Of a stretch of 64,000 bases of DNA, positions 27,742-35,845 are shown one piece after another. The DNA lies in IMG/VR virus record IMGVR_UViG_3300035698_029839, positions 1 through 64,000 of that record; one strand, written 5' to 3'. Position 1 is the first letter of the stretch, and each line of letters begins with the position of its first letter. The DNA is from a virus. Position numbers and translations under genes: made by a program. Under the pieces are notes generated by a model that saw only the letters and a program-made list of their open reading frames with translations, was not told the DNA's origin and did not search any database.

Positions 27742-28314
27742 ATGCCTATAGAAGAAAAACCTCAGTTATTAGAATTTAATTGTACTCTGGAAAGTATGCC
27801 AGACCTTATGTGGAATATTAAATATGATCCTAATAACACAATAGCTCTTCATATCTCAGGGAATGGACAGGAATTTCATTGTCCTGTTGATTTATTTGGA
27901 GATGTGACTGCCTTTCTTCAAAGTAAAAATATTTTAAAATCCCAAGTTTTAGCTAGAACAGCACCCACATCAGGGATAGCTTCAGGAACTTTTGCTGATT
28001 CTTTACTTCCTCCTAAAATAGAAAATCAAGATACTCCTGCTTCTGTAGGTCCTCCTATAGATGCTTTGTCTTCTTTCGATATAACCGAAGATGAACAATC
28101 AGATAAGTCAGAAGATGTTCCTTCTAGTGGCAAGGTAGTAGTGAATGATAAAGTTATAACTTCAGAAACAAAAGTAGAAGTTATTAGTAGACCTGTCATT
28201 CGTTCAAGAGTGAATAAGGAAGATCCAATGAGTGCTGAGAAAGAGGCAGCTAATATTAGAGGGGCTGGTATTTCTAAAAAAATTATTAAGAAAAAACATC
28301 AGGTGTCAGAATAA
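27742..28314 (+). CDS. Hypothetical protein (190 aa)
   Basis: A folded N-terminal part of about 70 residues (LLEFNCTLESMPDLMWNIKY and ALHISGNGQEFHCPVDLFGDV) is followed by a long Ser/Pro/acid-rich linker and a basic C-terminal end (ISKKIIKKKHQ). GGAG precedes the ATG. No family recognised. Confidence 0.6.
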   Translation: MPIEEKPQLLEFNCTLESMPDLMWNIKYDPNNTIALHISGNGQEFHCPVDLFGDVTAFLQSKNILKSQVLARTAPTSGIASGTFADSLLPPKIENQDTPASVGPPIDALSSFDITEDEQSDKSEDVPSSGKVVVNDKVITSETKVEVISRPVIRSRVNKEDPMSAEKEAANIRGAGISKKIIKKKHQVSE

Positions 28315-28529
28315 TGGAGTACAAGTGTCAAACAGTTGATATGCAATGTATGATTGTTGGGGCAAAAGGATTTTTTACTCCTATTTGTGAAAGTTGCACA
28401 ACGTTGGATTGCACTAATCCCATTGAAAAAACTAAAGTGAGTATATTGGGAGTTGTGAAAGAAATAAAAGTTTATAATAGAGGAAATTCTCCAAGACTTG
28501 TAGTACAATGTGAAGGATATATGCCATAA
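28314..28529 (+). CDS. Small Cys-containing hypothetical protein (71 aa)
   Basis: 71 residues with several Cys (YKCQTVDMQC, ICESCTTLDC), possibly metal-binding. It overlaps both neighbours by one base (TAATG). Function unknown. Confidence 0.6.
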   Translation: MEYKCQTVDMQCMIVGAKGFFTPICESCTTLDCTNPIEKTKVSILGVVKEIKVYNRGNSPRLVVQCEGYMP

Positions 28530-29320
28530 TGTTTAGATCTATTAATTTATCAGAAGCTTATTTAAAAGATTATGCTCTTCGTAAAGATGCTAAAAAGCAG
28601 TACGGATCGACTATAAAGAATATTAAAAAAATTAAAGATATAGCTCTTAAAATCATTAAATATCCAGAGCATAAAGAAGCTTATGATTATGTTGATGATT
28701 TATTTCCAAGAGTCAAGGTGAAGGAAGTTTCTGTTTATAAGGTTGCCGCGAAGGATCTGGCAAAAATGGGATATGCTGGAGCAGAAGGTTTTTACGATAG
28801 TATTTCTAAGGCAATAGTTGTTTGCGGGGCTCGTAAACTTACCCAACCAGAAAATAAAAGATATCGCATATTAGCTAAAATTGAAAGAGATGAAGTTATT
28901 GTTCATGAGTTGTGTCATTATTGTTATTTTTTTGAAGGAAAAAGATCAATAAGTAGCGAGATGAGAGAAGAATTCGCTTATGGATGGTCAATTGGATATT
29001 TAAGGCAAAAAGGTTATACTGATGAACAAATAGTGAAATATAATTTTTTACCATATCTGGTAAGTCTTTCATATGATGAAGCTATTAAAAATATATTAGT
29101 ATGGAATAATATAAGTACTTATGAGTATAATAATCATTCTAAATATCAGAGAAAAGAATTTCAAAAAACTTTCTCTGGTAAAGTTTTTGACAGAGCTAAA
29201 GAAATAGCTATGGAAAAAGGGTTCAAATTAATTGATCTTTATTCTAAAAAGATAGAAGAAGGTACGGGTTTATCTGATGAGGAAGAGGATTTAGACCGAT
29301 TTGATTATTTGGATTTGTAA
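28529..29320 (+). CDS. Putative zinc metallopeptidase (HExxH) with C-terminal tag
   Basis: 263 residues. The motif VIVHELCHYCYFF near residue 129 is a canonical HExxH zinc site, and the downstream EMREEFAYGWSIGYL offers the third ligand or helper Glu, as in small phage or bacterial minigluzincins. The substrate is unknown. It ends DRFDYLDL, a variant of the ILDL tag with Tyr for Ile. It starts at the stop of the preceding gene. Confidence 0.7.
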   Translation: MFRSINLSEAYLKDYALRKDAKKQYGSTIKNIKKIKDIALKIIKYPEHKEAYDYVDDLFPRVKVKEVSVYKVAAKDLAKMGYAGAEGFYDSISKAIVVCGARKLTQPENKRYRILAKIERDEVIVHELCHYCYFFEGKRSISSEMREEFAYGWSIGYLRQKGYTDEQIVKYNFLPYLVSLSYDEAIKNILVWNNISTYEYNNHSKYQRKEFQKTFSGKVFDRAKEIAMEKGFKLIDLYSKKIEEGTGLSDEEEDLDRFDYLDL

Positions 29321-29373
29321 TAAGAAATAGACGATAAGAAAGAAGAATTAAATCGTCTGGGCATACTGTATTT

Positions 29374-29883
29374 ATGAGTTATGAAAAAAAAATAAATGAT
29401 TATGTAATTAAATTTAAAGATGAACAAAGTTATTTAGAAGCAAAATTAGAAAATTTAAAATTACACCCAGATATACCTTTTCTTGGTTTTATCCAAAATG
29501 AGATGTATAACAGGGAGAAGTGCGAAGTTGAGAGCATAGAAGAAGTTAATGATGGTACTCAATATATTTCTTCTGTTCAAATATTATCGGGAGGTTCTAT
29601 ATCTGAAAACGGGGATTTTGGCGATATTATCGTCGGCAGCGAGAATCTAACCCTTTCTGGTAGTTTAGATTACACCATCAATAATGGGAATAGTCTTTAT
29701 ATAAGTACTGCTGGGGATAATGGTGCTAACTCTAATTATAATTCTTTTATAGGTTGGTCAGCAACTGATTCTCACAATGGTAATAGTAATGTTCTTATTG
29801 GCGGGTACCCTAGTGATCAATCAGAAGAGTTAAAAGAGCCAGAAGATCCAATAGAGAATAGGTTCGATATTTTAGATTTATAA
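29374..29883 (+). CDS. Hypothetical protein with Gly/Ser/Asn-rich beta region and ILDL tag (169 aa)
   Basis: A helical, charged N-terminus is followed by a repetitive Gly/Ser/Asn-rich stretch (SGGSISENGDFGDIIVGSEN, LTLSGSLDYTINNGNSLYIS) that looks like a beta-solenoid or trimeric-fibre piece. The end is EDPIENRFDILDL. Whether it is structural or regulatory is unclear. A 7-base inverted repeat AGACGAT/ATCGTCT lies just upstream (about 29329-29358). Confidence 0.65.
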   Translation: MSYEKKINDYVIKFKDEQSYLEAKLENLKLHPDIPFLGFIQNEMYNREKCEVESIEEVNDGTQYISSVQILSGGSISENGDFGDIIVGSENLTLSGSLDYTINNGNSLYISTAGDNGANSNYNSFIGWSATDSHNGNSNVLIGGYPSDQSEELKEPEDPIENRFDILDL

Positions 29884-29898
29884 GGTGGTATTGCAAAT

Positions 29899-30186
29899 AT
29901 GATAGGTTTTTTTTGGTACAAACATCCTAAAACAGGGGAAATGATTTCAGATCAGAGAATGAGTGGTTATGAGGAGAAACCACTCATAATCAAAGGGGTA
30001 AAATGCGAATTAGTTCGTGATTATATACCTCCTCGTATTAAACATAAAAAACTAGGGCTCTGTATTATTAATAAAAATAGAGAAGTTTTTGAAGCTGATC
30101 CAGACTATGTAAAAAAATGCAGACCAAAATATGTAAAATTCCAAGATGGCCATAAAGAGAGATACGATCCCACAAAACACTGTTAA
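29899..30186 (+). CDS. Hypothetical protein (95 aa)
   Basis: 95 residues, basic, beginning MIGFFWYKHPKTGEMISDQ and ending RYDPTKHC. AAGGTGG precedes the ATG. No family recognised. It is followed by an AGTGA-class promoter. Confidence 0.55.
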   Translation: MIGFFWYKHPKTGEMISDQRMSGYEEKPLIIKGVKCELVRDYIPPRIKHKKLGLCIINKNREVFEADPDYVKKCRPKYVKFQDGHKERYDPTKHC

Positions 30187-30190
30187 TGTC

Positions 30191-30219
30191 TTGAAAAGTG
30201 AAAGCCGAAAAGACATAAT
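30191..30219 (+). promoter_or_regulatory. AGTGA-class promoter (TTGAAA-N17-CATAAT)
   Basis: TTGAAA 30191-30196, AGTGAAAGC spacer start, CATAAT 30214-30219. The ATG at 30226 begins 7 bases after the -10, at the expected transcript start, with no ribosome binding site between. A leaderless transcript is predicted. Confidence 0.7.
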
Positions 30220-30225
30220 AAGTAT

Positions 30226-30585
30226 ATGAGATTCATACGAAAAGAATTTATAGTCACAACTATATTTAACAAAGAATTAACTGAGAAAGATGAAGTTCTA
30301 ATTGTTTTTAATAATCTGCTAAATGAGAGAATAGAATTCTCTATGATTATGAAAAAATACATGCCTCATCAACAAGATTATTTTAGCATAAGTTTTGAGA
30401 GGGTGAGAGTAAAAAAGATATATGAAAATGATACTGTTGATTTATTAGCTTTCAAAAAAGGAGTTAAAACAAGTATGAAAGCTGTGCCCTTTGATGATGT
30501 TATAGAAATAAATGCGACTACTAAAAAACATAAAATTTTAGATATAAATTCGGACATTGATAGATTCGATATTTTAGATTTGTAA
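30226..30585 (+). CDS. Hypothetical protein with ILDL tag (119 aa)
   Basis: 119 residues of mostly beta character (FIVTTIFNKELTEKDEVLIV, FSISFERVRVKKIYENDTV) ending SDIDRFDILDL. First gene behind the promoter at 30191, probably translated from a leaderless message. Function unknown. Confidence 0.7.
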   Translation: MRFIRKEFIVTTIFNKELTEKDEVLIVFNNLLNERIEFSMIMKKYMPHQQDYFSISFERVRVKKIYENDTVDLLAFKKGVKTSMKAVPFDDVIEINATTKKHKILDINSDIDRFDILDL

Positions 30586-30594
30586 GGAAAGATT

Positions 30595-30981
30595 ATGGAA
30601 CATAAAATGGGATTAAAAATTATAATGGTTAAAAGTGTTGAAGGGACAGAAGATTTTATAAAGGCAGAATCTAGTATTACAGGTCTCTCTGTTGAACAAG
30701 CTATATTAAATTGTTATTCAAAAGGGACAGTTATTACTATTGTTGCATTTAGTTTGAAAAATGCTATTGAAAGAGTGTTGTATCGATTAAACGCTTTATC
30801 AAAAGAAAAAAGAGAATTTTTTCTTTCGCAAATAGCGTGGGCATTAGTAGAGGTAGTAGATATGACGTGTAAGAAGGCTACTCCTATTCCAATAGGTGCT
30901 CCTGTAAAAGATTCAATAAGAGAAGATAAATTATATCGTATAGCAACATATTTAGAGAAAAATGAAAAAGAAAAAGTTTAG
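30595..30981 (+). CDS. Hypothetical protein (128 aa)
   Basis: 128 residues with a compact alpha/beta core (LKIIMVKSVEGTEDFIKAES, helices AIERVLYRLNALSKEKREFF). AAGGAAAG precedes the ATG. No family recognised. Overlaps the next gene by 20 bases. Confidence 0.55.
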   Translation: MEHKMGLKIIMVKSVEGTEDFIKAESSITGLSVEQAILNCYSKGTVITIVAFSLKNAIERVLYRLNALSKEKREFFLSQIAWALVEVVDMTCKKATPIPIGAPVKDSIREDKLYRIATYLEKNEKEKV

Positions 30982-31120
30982 ATGTGATTTTTGTGGTAGG
31001 TTTATATCAATTAAAGATTTAGATGAAGGAAAAGCGTATATAAAAATGGTTACTCCTGATTCTCATTTCACAAAAGAAGAATACGAAACTAGTTGTAAAG
31101 AATGTAATAAGAAGGACTAA
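30962..31120 (+). CDS. Small zinc-ribbon protein (52 aa)
   Basis: Reads 52 codons from the ATG at 30962 to TAA at 31118-31120, two bases before dnaE. FRCDFCGRFI and SCKECNKKD are two Cys pairs separated by about 35 residues. It overlaps the previous gene and is close enough to dnaE to be its co-transcribed partner. Function unknown. Confidence 0.6.
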   Translation: MKKKKFRCDFCGRFISIKDLDEGKAYIKMVTPDSHFTKEEYETSCKECNKKD

Positions 31121-31122
31121 TT

Positions 31123-32532
31123 ATGATTTTTGATAATAAAGATTATGTTCCGCTGCATTGTCATTCCGAATTTAGTCAATTTGATGGTTTGGCAAATATA
31201 AATGATCTAGCAATGCAAGCTAGGAAAATGGGTTTCCCAGCATGTGCTCTCACTGACCATGGTAATATTATGGGTTGGATTAAATGGCTTCAAGCATGTA
31301 GAGCCACAAAAGATAAGAAAGGTAAAGATATTCCTTATGCTCCTATTAAACCTATTCTAGGGTGTGAATTTTATTTATCTCGAAAGATGGATATAGGACA
31401 AAATCAAGAAAAAAGAGATACCGAAGTCATAAAAAAGAATCAACCTGATGGACGCAGGGGAAATAGACATTTAAATCTTTATGCTATGAATTTTGAAGGT
31501 TATAAGAATATATGCAATATGTCTCAAAGGTCTTATACGGAGGGATTTTATTACGATCCTAGAATTGATATCGATATGTTATCAAAGCATTCCAAGGGTG
31601 TTATGTGTGGTTCTGCATGTCTTTCTAGTGTTATTAATGCTAATCTAATGTATGGACGTTACAACCAAGCTAGAGAGACTTGTGGTATTTTAAACGAGAT
31701 CTTTGATGGTAATTTCTTTTTAGAGATGATGTACCATGGGATTAGTGAAGAAAAAGAAATTATTCCTTTAATTTTAAAATTGTCAACAGAATTAAATATT
31801 CCTGTTGTTTGTACCAATGATAGTCATTATATCCATAAGGACCAAGGAGCATCTCAAGAAGTTTTATTATGTATGTCTCAACAAAGATGTTTGAAAGATC
31901 CTAAAAGATTAAAATTCGGTCATATGGAATTTTATTTTAAGAGCGCGGAAGAAATGGCAGTTATGTTTGGACATGTTCCTCATGCTTTAACTAATTCTGT
32001 TGTTCTTGCTGAAAGAATAGATACTAAAGATATAGAGAAAAATCTTTTTGGAGGTATGAGACTACCTAAGTTTGATATACCTAAAAAATATAAAAATCCA
32101 TATGATTATATGTCTATTTTAGCATGGGAAGGAATGGAGAGAATTGGATGGGACAAAAGTAAAGAACATGTAGATACTTTAAAAATGGAATTAGAAGATG
32201 TGAAAGTTGCATATGAAAATAATAATTATGATTTCTCTACATATTTTTTAATAGTTAGAGATTATATATTAGAAGCTAAAAAGATGGGAACTTTTGTTGG
32301 TTGCGGCCGTGGTTCTGGGTATGCTAGTGTATTATTAAGATGTCTTGAAATTACTTATGGGGTAGATCCATTAAAGTACGGTCTTCTATGGGAAAGATTT
32401 TTGGGATTTGACTCCAAAAGGTTTATTAAAGAATCAGATTTCGGATTTGAAGAAGACTTGGTGCAACAAGCAGCAGATAGAGATTTGGAAGGAGATTTAG
32501 AGGAAGATTTAGGAGGCATTGATAGATATTGA
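31123..32532 (+). CDS. dnaE: DNA polymerase III alpha (DnaE), fragment 1: PHP and start of palm
   Basis: 469 residues. The PHP domain is complete (VPLHCHSEFSQFDGLANI, ALTDHGNIMGW, VVCTNDSHYIH). The palm begins normally with FVGCGRGSGYASVLLR and VDPLKYGLLWERFLGFDS, then stops before the catalytic P-D-I-D-x-D-F motif. That motif is in the separate ORF at 33679. The last 35 residues replace the expected sequence with a strongly acidic tail (EEDLVQQAADRDLEGDLEED). No intein motif is visible at this break. Four small genes lie between the two fragments. Confidence 0.9.
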   Translation: MIFDNKDYVPLHCHSEFSQFDGLANINDLAMQARKMGFPACALTDHGNIMGWIKWLQACRATKDKKGKDIPYAPIKPILGCEFYLSRKMDIGQNQEKRDTEVIKKNQPDGRRGNRHLNLYAMNFEGYKNICNMSQRSYTEGFYYDPRIDIDMLSKHSKGVMCGSACLSSVINANLMYGRYNQARETCGILNEIFDGNFFLEMMYHGISEEKEIIPLILKLSTELNIPVVCTNDSHYIHKDQGASQEVLLCMSQQRCLKDPKRLKFGHMEFYFKSAEEMAVMFGHVPHALTNSVVLAERIDTKDIEKNLFGGMRLPKFDIPKKYKNPYDYMSILAWEGMERIGWDKSKEHVDTLKMELEDVKVAYENNNYDFSTYFLIVRDYILEAKKMGTFVGCGRGSGYASVLLRCLEITYGVDPLKYGLLWERFLGFDSKRFIKESDFGFEEDLVQQAADRDLEGDLEEDLGGIDRY

Positions 32533-32756
32533 TAGATACAGATATTAATTGGAATGAACTAACAGAGCAAGAGAGAGAGAAAATACTTCAAAAAATATTA
32601 TCAACAGAAGAAGGTCTAACTGCAATGGCTATGAGTATGGCTCCCTCGCAGAAGGGATATAAGGAAGCACAAGAAATATATATTAAAAAATATGGAAGAA
32701 TAAAAAAAGAAATACTTGTTCCTATAAATGATAGATTTGAAATATTGGATTTATGA
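32529..32756 (+). CDS. Small protein with ILDL tag inside the dnaE break (75 aa)
   Basis: TTG start overlapping the stop of dnaE fragment 1, with AGGAGG upstream. Helical (ELTEQEREKILQKILSTEEG), acidic to basic, ending VPINDRFEILDL. First of four consecutive tagged genes. Function unknown. Confidence 0.65.
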   Translation: MIDTDINWNELTEQEREKILQKILSTEEGLTAMAMSMAPSQKGYKEAQEIYIKKYGRIKKEILVPINDRFEILDL

Positions 32757-32771
32757 AGGAAGAACTTACAA

Positions 32772-33065
32772 ATGGCTTTATCTGATTGGTCTGAAGAAAA
32801 CAAAGAAATAATTAAAAATGCTTTAAAAACGACAGAAGGAAGAGAAGGATTTAAAGAAGCTTTTTATGATACTGTAAATATTTCACTAGAAGATTATTTA
32901 ACGCAAACTTCTGAATCTTTAGGAACAGATGATTTAGAAAAGCATGTGCATAAAATAGTAGAAGATGTATCAGACATATTAGAAATAATTTATGAAAAAG
33001 ATGAAATAAAAGAAACAAAAATAGATAATCCTATAACTACCAGATTGGATATATTAGATTTATGA
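32772..33065 (+). CDS. Small protein with ILDL tag inside the dnaE break (97 aa)
   Basis: Acidic, helical, 97 residues (LSDWSEENKEIIKNALKTTE, LEKHVHKIVEDVSDILEIIY), ending NPITTRLDILDL. GAAGGAAG upstream. Its N-terminal repeat-like helix resembles the previous gene (TTEGREGFKEA against STEEGLTAMA), so they may be distant paralogues. Function unknown. Confidence 0.65.
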   Translation: MALSDWSEENKEIIKNALKTTEGREGFKEAFYDTVNISLEDYLTQTSESLGTDDLEKHVHKIVEDVSDILEIIYEKDEIKETKIDNPITTRLDILDL

Positions 33066-33319
33066 TTAAGGAAGAATTTAAACATGTTAAACTTTTTCCA
33101 ATGCAGGAAAATTTAATTGAAGAGATGGCAAAGGTTCAACCAATTGCAGACGAGTTAGAAGCACTAGGATATATCTATGCTCCGTACATTCCTTTGCAAA
33201 TATCTCTTACTCCTACTCTTAATATTTCTGATTTAATTACTCCCAAAAAATATACTATTAGGAAATATACAGATATTTATTCAGATATTGATAATAGATT
33301 TGAAATATTGGACTTATAA
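33062..33319 (+). CDS. Small protein with ILDL tag inside the dnaE break (85 aa)
   Basis: 85 residues starting in an ATGA overlap with the previous gene. It contains a hydrophobic, Pro-rich middle (GYIYAPYIPLQISLTPTLNI) and ends DIDNRFEILDL. No family recognised. Confidence 0.6.
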   Translation: MIKEEFKHVKLFPMQENLIEEMAKVQPIADELEALGYIYAPYIPLQISLTPTLNISDLITPKKYTIRKYTDIYSDIDNRFEILDL

Positions 33320-33321
33320 TT

Positions 33322-33642
33322 ATGAAATACAAAGTTGGCGACATAGTAAAAATAAAAACATGGGAAGCTATGGGGAGAGAGTTTATTTTTACGACTAGTG
33401 GGAATATATCAATACATAAGACTTCTCAGTATTCAACAGGGATGGAAGATCTTTTAAAAGAGATAGATACTAATAGGGTAGTAACAATATTAAAAGTGAT
33501 AGATAATGTTGTTCCCCCCAGAATACCTCATTACAAGATAGAAGAATTTGATGCTACATGGGTTTGGACAGATGAGATGATAGAGTGTAGTGCAGTGCCA
33601 GCAGTGCCGATACAAGACAGATTTGAGATTTTAGATTTATAG
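33322..33642 (+). CDS. SH3/KOW-like protein with ILDL tag (106 aa)
   Basis: KYKVGDIVKIKTW and ATWVWTDEMIECS make it a paralogue of 14576-14845. Both end PI-x-DRFEILDL. The fold suggests a small beta-barrel that could bind nucleic acid or protein. It is followed by a promoter for dnaE fragment 2. Confidence 0.7.
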   Translation: MKYKVGDIVKIKTWEAMGREFIFTTSGNISIHKTSQYSTGMEDLLKEIDTNRVVTILKVIDNVVPPRIPHYKIEEFDATWVWTDEMIECSAVPAVPIQDRFEILDL

Positions 33643-33643
33643 T

Positions 33644-33672
33644 TTGTAAAGTGAAAGTTATTTTAATATATT
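33644..33672 (+). promoter_or_regulatory. AGTGA-class promoter (TTGTAA-N17-TATATT)
   Basis: TTGTAA 33644-33649, AGTGAAAGT spacer start, TATATT 33667-33672. The ATG of dnaE fragment 2 at 33679 is 7 bases from the -10, with no ribosome binding site between, so a leaderless message is predicted. Confidence 0.68.
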
Positions 33673-33678
33673 TAAGTA

Positions 33679-34722
33679 ATGGCAGAAATCGAAACAAGAA
33701 AAAAAGAGATAATAGAATACGTTACTAAAAAACATTCTAAGAGCGACAAGTTATCTAAAATTATTTCAAAAGTTAAAGAAGAACTTGATGTTTTGGGATC
33801 AACTGATGGCTTAGAAGCAAAGAATAATTTAGAAGTATTTTATAATATATGGAAAAGTCATAAGGGCAAAGTAGGTCATAAGAATGATATAAATAGCTGG
33901 ACTGCTTTCTTTTTAGGCTTAACCAAAGTCAAACCTGATAAGGATTTTCTTCCTACCAGACGCGCTTTTGCAAGAGCTGGATTCCCTGATATTGATACTG
34001 ATTTTGATTATGAGAGCAGGGATAGTGTTTATACTTATATTATTGATAAATATGGTAGGGACAATGTGGGAAATATAGGAACTCATGGTTTGTTAAGATT
34101 TAAATCATGTGTCACTCGAGTTACAAAAGCCTTAGATTTAGCTAATGCTTATCATAAGGGGGACAGTCTTTTTGTTAGTGAGAATGCTGCAAAAGTGACT
34201 GAAATTTTATCACCTTTTCCCAAAAAAGGATTATTAAAAGTTACAGATGAAGATGGAGAAAGTCATCTTATAAAAACTTTTGAAGATGCATATGCGCATT
34301 GCTCTGATTTTAAGCACTATGTAGATAAGTATAAAGATAGTGGTTTTAAAAAATACATGGAACAAATTGAAGGCACTTTTGCTAATTTTGGATGTTTAGC
34401 AAAGGATACTCCTATTCTGACCGATGGAGGATGGAAAAGAATTGACCAGCTTTCTACCAAATTTTCTATAGCTTATATTAATAAGGATGGGGAAATTTCT
34501 TATACTGATAGATATAAAGCATTTAAAACAGGTAGAAAAAAAGTATATAGATTAAAACTTAAGGACGGTAGATTTATAGATGTGACTGATGAGCATCTTA
34601 TTTTTACAGATAAAGGATGTGTTAAATTTGAAGAAATTAGAAAAAATAAAGAAAATTATAAAATTTATGGAATAAAAAAGGATTCTTTGAAGAATGATAG
34701 GATTACTATACCAGCAGTGTGA
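33679..34722 (+). CDS. dnaE: DnaE fragment 2 (palm active site) fused to split-intein N half
   Basis: 347 residues. A basic, helical N-terminal extension (EIETRKKEIIEYVTKKHSK) precedes the palm core with the catalytic PDIDTDF (103-109) and YIIDKYGRDNVGNIGTHG. The DnaE part ends at GTFANFG, residue 238, in the loop before the conserved HAAGVV. From Cys239 the sequence is intein: CLAKDTPILTDGGWKRIDQL, then LKDGRFIDVTDEHLIF (block B, T-x-x-H-like). The remaining polymerase and the intein C half are in the ORF at 35838, so trans-splicing is needed to build the active site. Confidence 0.9.
   Translation: MAEIETRKKEIIEYVTKKHSKSDKLSKIISKVKEELDVLGSTDGLEAKNNLEVFYNIWKSHKGKVGHKNDINSWTAFFLGLTKVKPDKDFLPTRRAFARAGFPDIDTDFDYESRDSVYTYIIDKYGRDNVGNIGTHGLLRFKSCVTRVTKALDLANAYHKGDSLFVSENAAKVTEILSPFPKKGLLKVTDEDGESHLIKTFEDAYAHCSDFKHYVDKYKDSGFKKYMEQIEGTFANFGCLAKDTPILTDGGWKRIDQLSTKFSIAYINKDGEISYTDRYKAFKTGRKKVYRLKLKDGRFIDVTDEHLIFTDKGCVKFEEIRKNKENYKIYGIKKDSLKNDRITIPAV
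34393..34719 (+). other. Split intein, N-terminal half (109 aa)
   Basis: Begins with the nucleophile Cys (FG|CLAKDTPI) and contains blocks A and B (DVTDEHLIF). It stops at TGA 34720-34722 without a C-terminal block. Its partner is at 35838-35978. Confidence 0.9.
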
Positions 34723-34743
34723 TTTCTTACAGGAGGTATAGTA

Positions 34744-35604
34744 ATGAATAAATGTAAAATTTGCGGTAAAGAATTTAATAAAAGAATTTCTTTAGAGAGA
34801 CATATAACTAGTTCTTATGGTAAAGAAAAGAAAAAAAAGCATTGTCCTATTTTAGTTTATAAGTGGAAGTATGAGAAAAATAATAGATTTTCTAAAAAAA
34901 GTTTGATTAAGATGTATATAAAAGATAAAAAATCTACGCCTATGATGAAAGAAGAGTTGCAAATTAATAAAAAAACTCTTTTAGATACTATGCATTTTTA
35001 TAAAATTAAAATGAGAAGTATATCGGAAGCTTCTAAAAACCAGATTGAAAGGGATGGCTTGTGGAATAAAGGGCTTACTAAGAGGGACCATCCATCTATT
35101 ATGTCTTATGCTAAGCAAAGAAAAGGGAGAAATAATCCTTATTATACTGCTCCTAATTTTGAAAAAAGAAAGAAAAGAAATTTGGAGATATTAAAAAAAA
35201 CTTGGAAAAGTTTTAATGGAAAAAGGAATCCTAAATCCACAGAAAGAAGAATGGCTAAGATTTTAGACCAAAATAATATATATTATATTAGAAATTTTTC
35301 ATTAAATTATTATGAAAATGGGAAAACCAAATGGAGATTATTTGATTTTTTTATTGAGGGAAAATTATTAGTAGAAATGAATGGTAATTATTTTCATGCT
35401 AATCCTAAAATATATAAAGCAGATGATGAAATAGTTATAGCTAAAAGCAAGAGAAAAGCGAAAGATATATGGGAATATGATGTTAAAAAAATGAAGCTGG
35501 GCAAAGATAGTGGCTATAAAACATTAGTTTTGTGGGAAGCGGATTTTGTAGAGATGACAGATAAAGAAGCAATAAAAGAAATTAGGAGTTTAATAGATGA
35601 TTAG
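34744..35604 (+). CDS. Vsr-like (EDxHD family) homing endonuclease between split-intein halves
   Basis: 286 residues with a perfect AGGAGGT upstream. The N-terminus has a C2H2-like finger (CKICGKEFNKRISLERHI), and the middle has NUMOD-like helices. The C-terminal nuclease matches the Vsr-fold I-Bth0305I family: Glu in PKSTERRMAKIL, Asp in WRLFDFFIEG, VEMNGNYFHANP with the His, and IWEYDVKKMKLGKDSGYKTLVLWE. Known fractured-gene loci carry exactly this type of nuclease between split-intein genes. It would spread the interrupted dnaE to intact alleles. Confidence 0.85.
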   Translation: MNKCKICGKEFNKRISLERHITSSYGKEKKKKHCPILVYKWKYEKNNRFSKKSLIKMYIKDKKSTPMMKEELQINKKTLLDTMHFYKIKMRSISEASKNQIERDGLWNKGLTKRDHPSIMSYAKQRKGRNNPYYTAPNFEKRKKRNLEILKKTWKSFNGKRNPKSTERRMAKILDQNNIYYIRNFSLNYYENGKTKWRLFDFFIEGKLLVEMNGNYFHANPKIYKADDEIVIAKSKRKAKDIWEYDVKKMKLGKDSGYKTLVLWEADFVEMTDKEAIKEIRSLIDD

Positions 35605-35845
35605 CGAAGAAAATGAATTGCCTGAAAAATTTAAAGAAGTAATGCATCGTGCTTTTAAAGATTGTGACGAATTTTATAATGAAATTAGGGATATTCCTAT
35701 TAGTAAAGTAAAAGATTTAACAAATATAATAAAACTTTTTAAATCAAATATCTCAAATGAAAATGAGCAGAGTTATATTATAGACGGAAAAAGGGTTTTC
35801 AACCTGGCCGATATTAAAGAGGTTCAAAAAAAATATAATGAGTAA
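35597..35845 (+). CDS. Small hypothetical protein between intein halves (82 aa)
   Basis: 82 residues, acidic and helical (LPEKFKEVMHRAFKDCDEF), overlapping the endonuclease stop and the next start by 8 bases each. No family recognised. Its tight packing suggests it belongs to the mobile cassette. Confidence 0.55.
   Translation: MISEENELPEKFKEVMHRAFKDCDEFYNEIRDIPISKVKDLTNIIKLFKSNISNENEQSYIIDGKRVFNLADIKEVQKKYNE

Noticed and set aside
29329-29358. Inverted repeat AGACGAT/ATCGTCT
   Set aside because: The loop is 16 bases and no T-run follows; too weak to call a terminator or operator.
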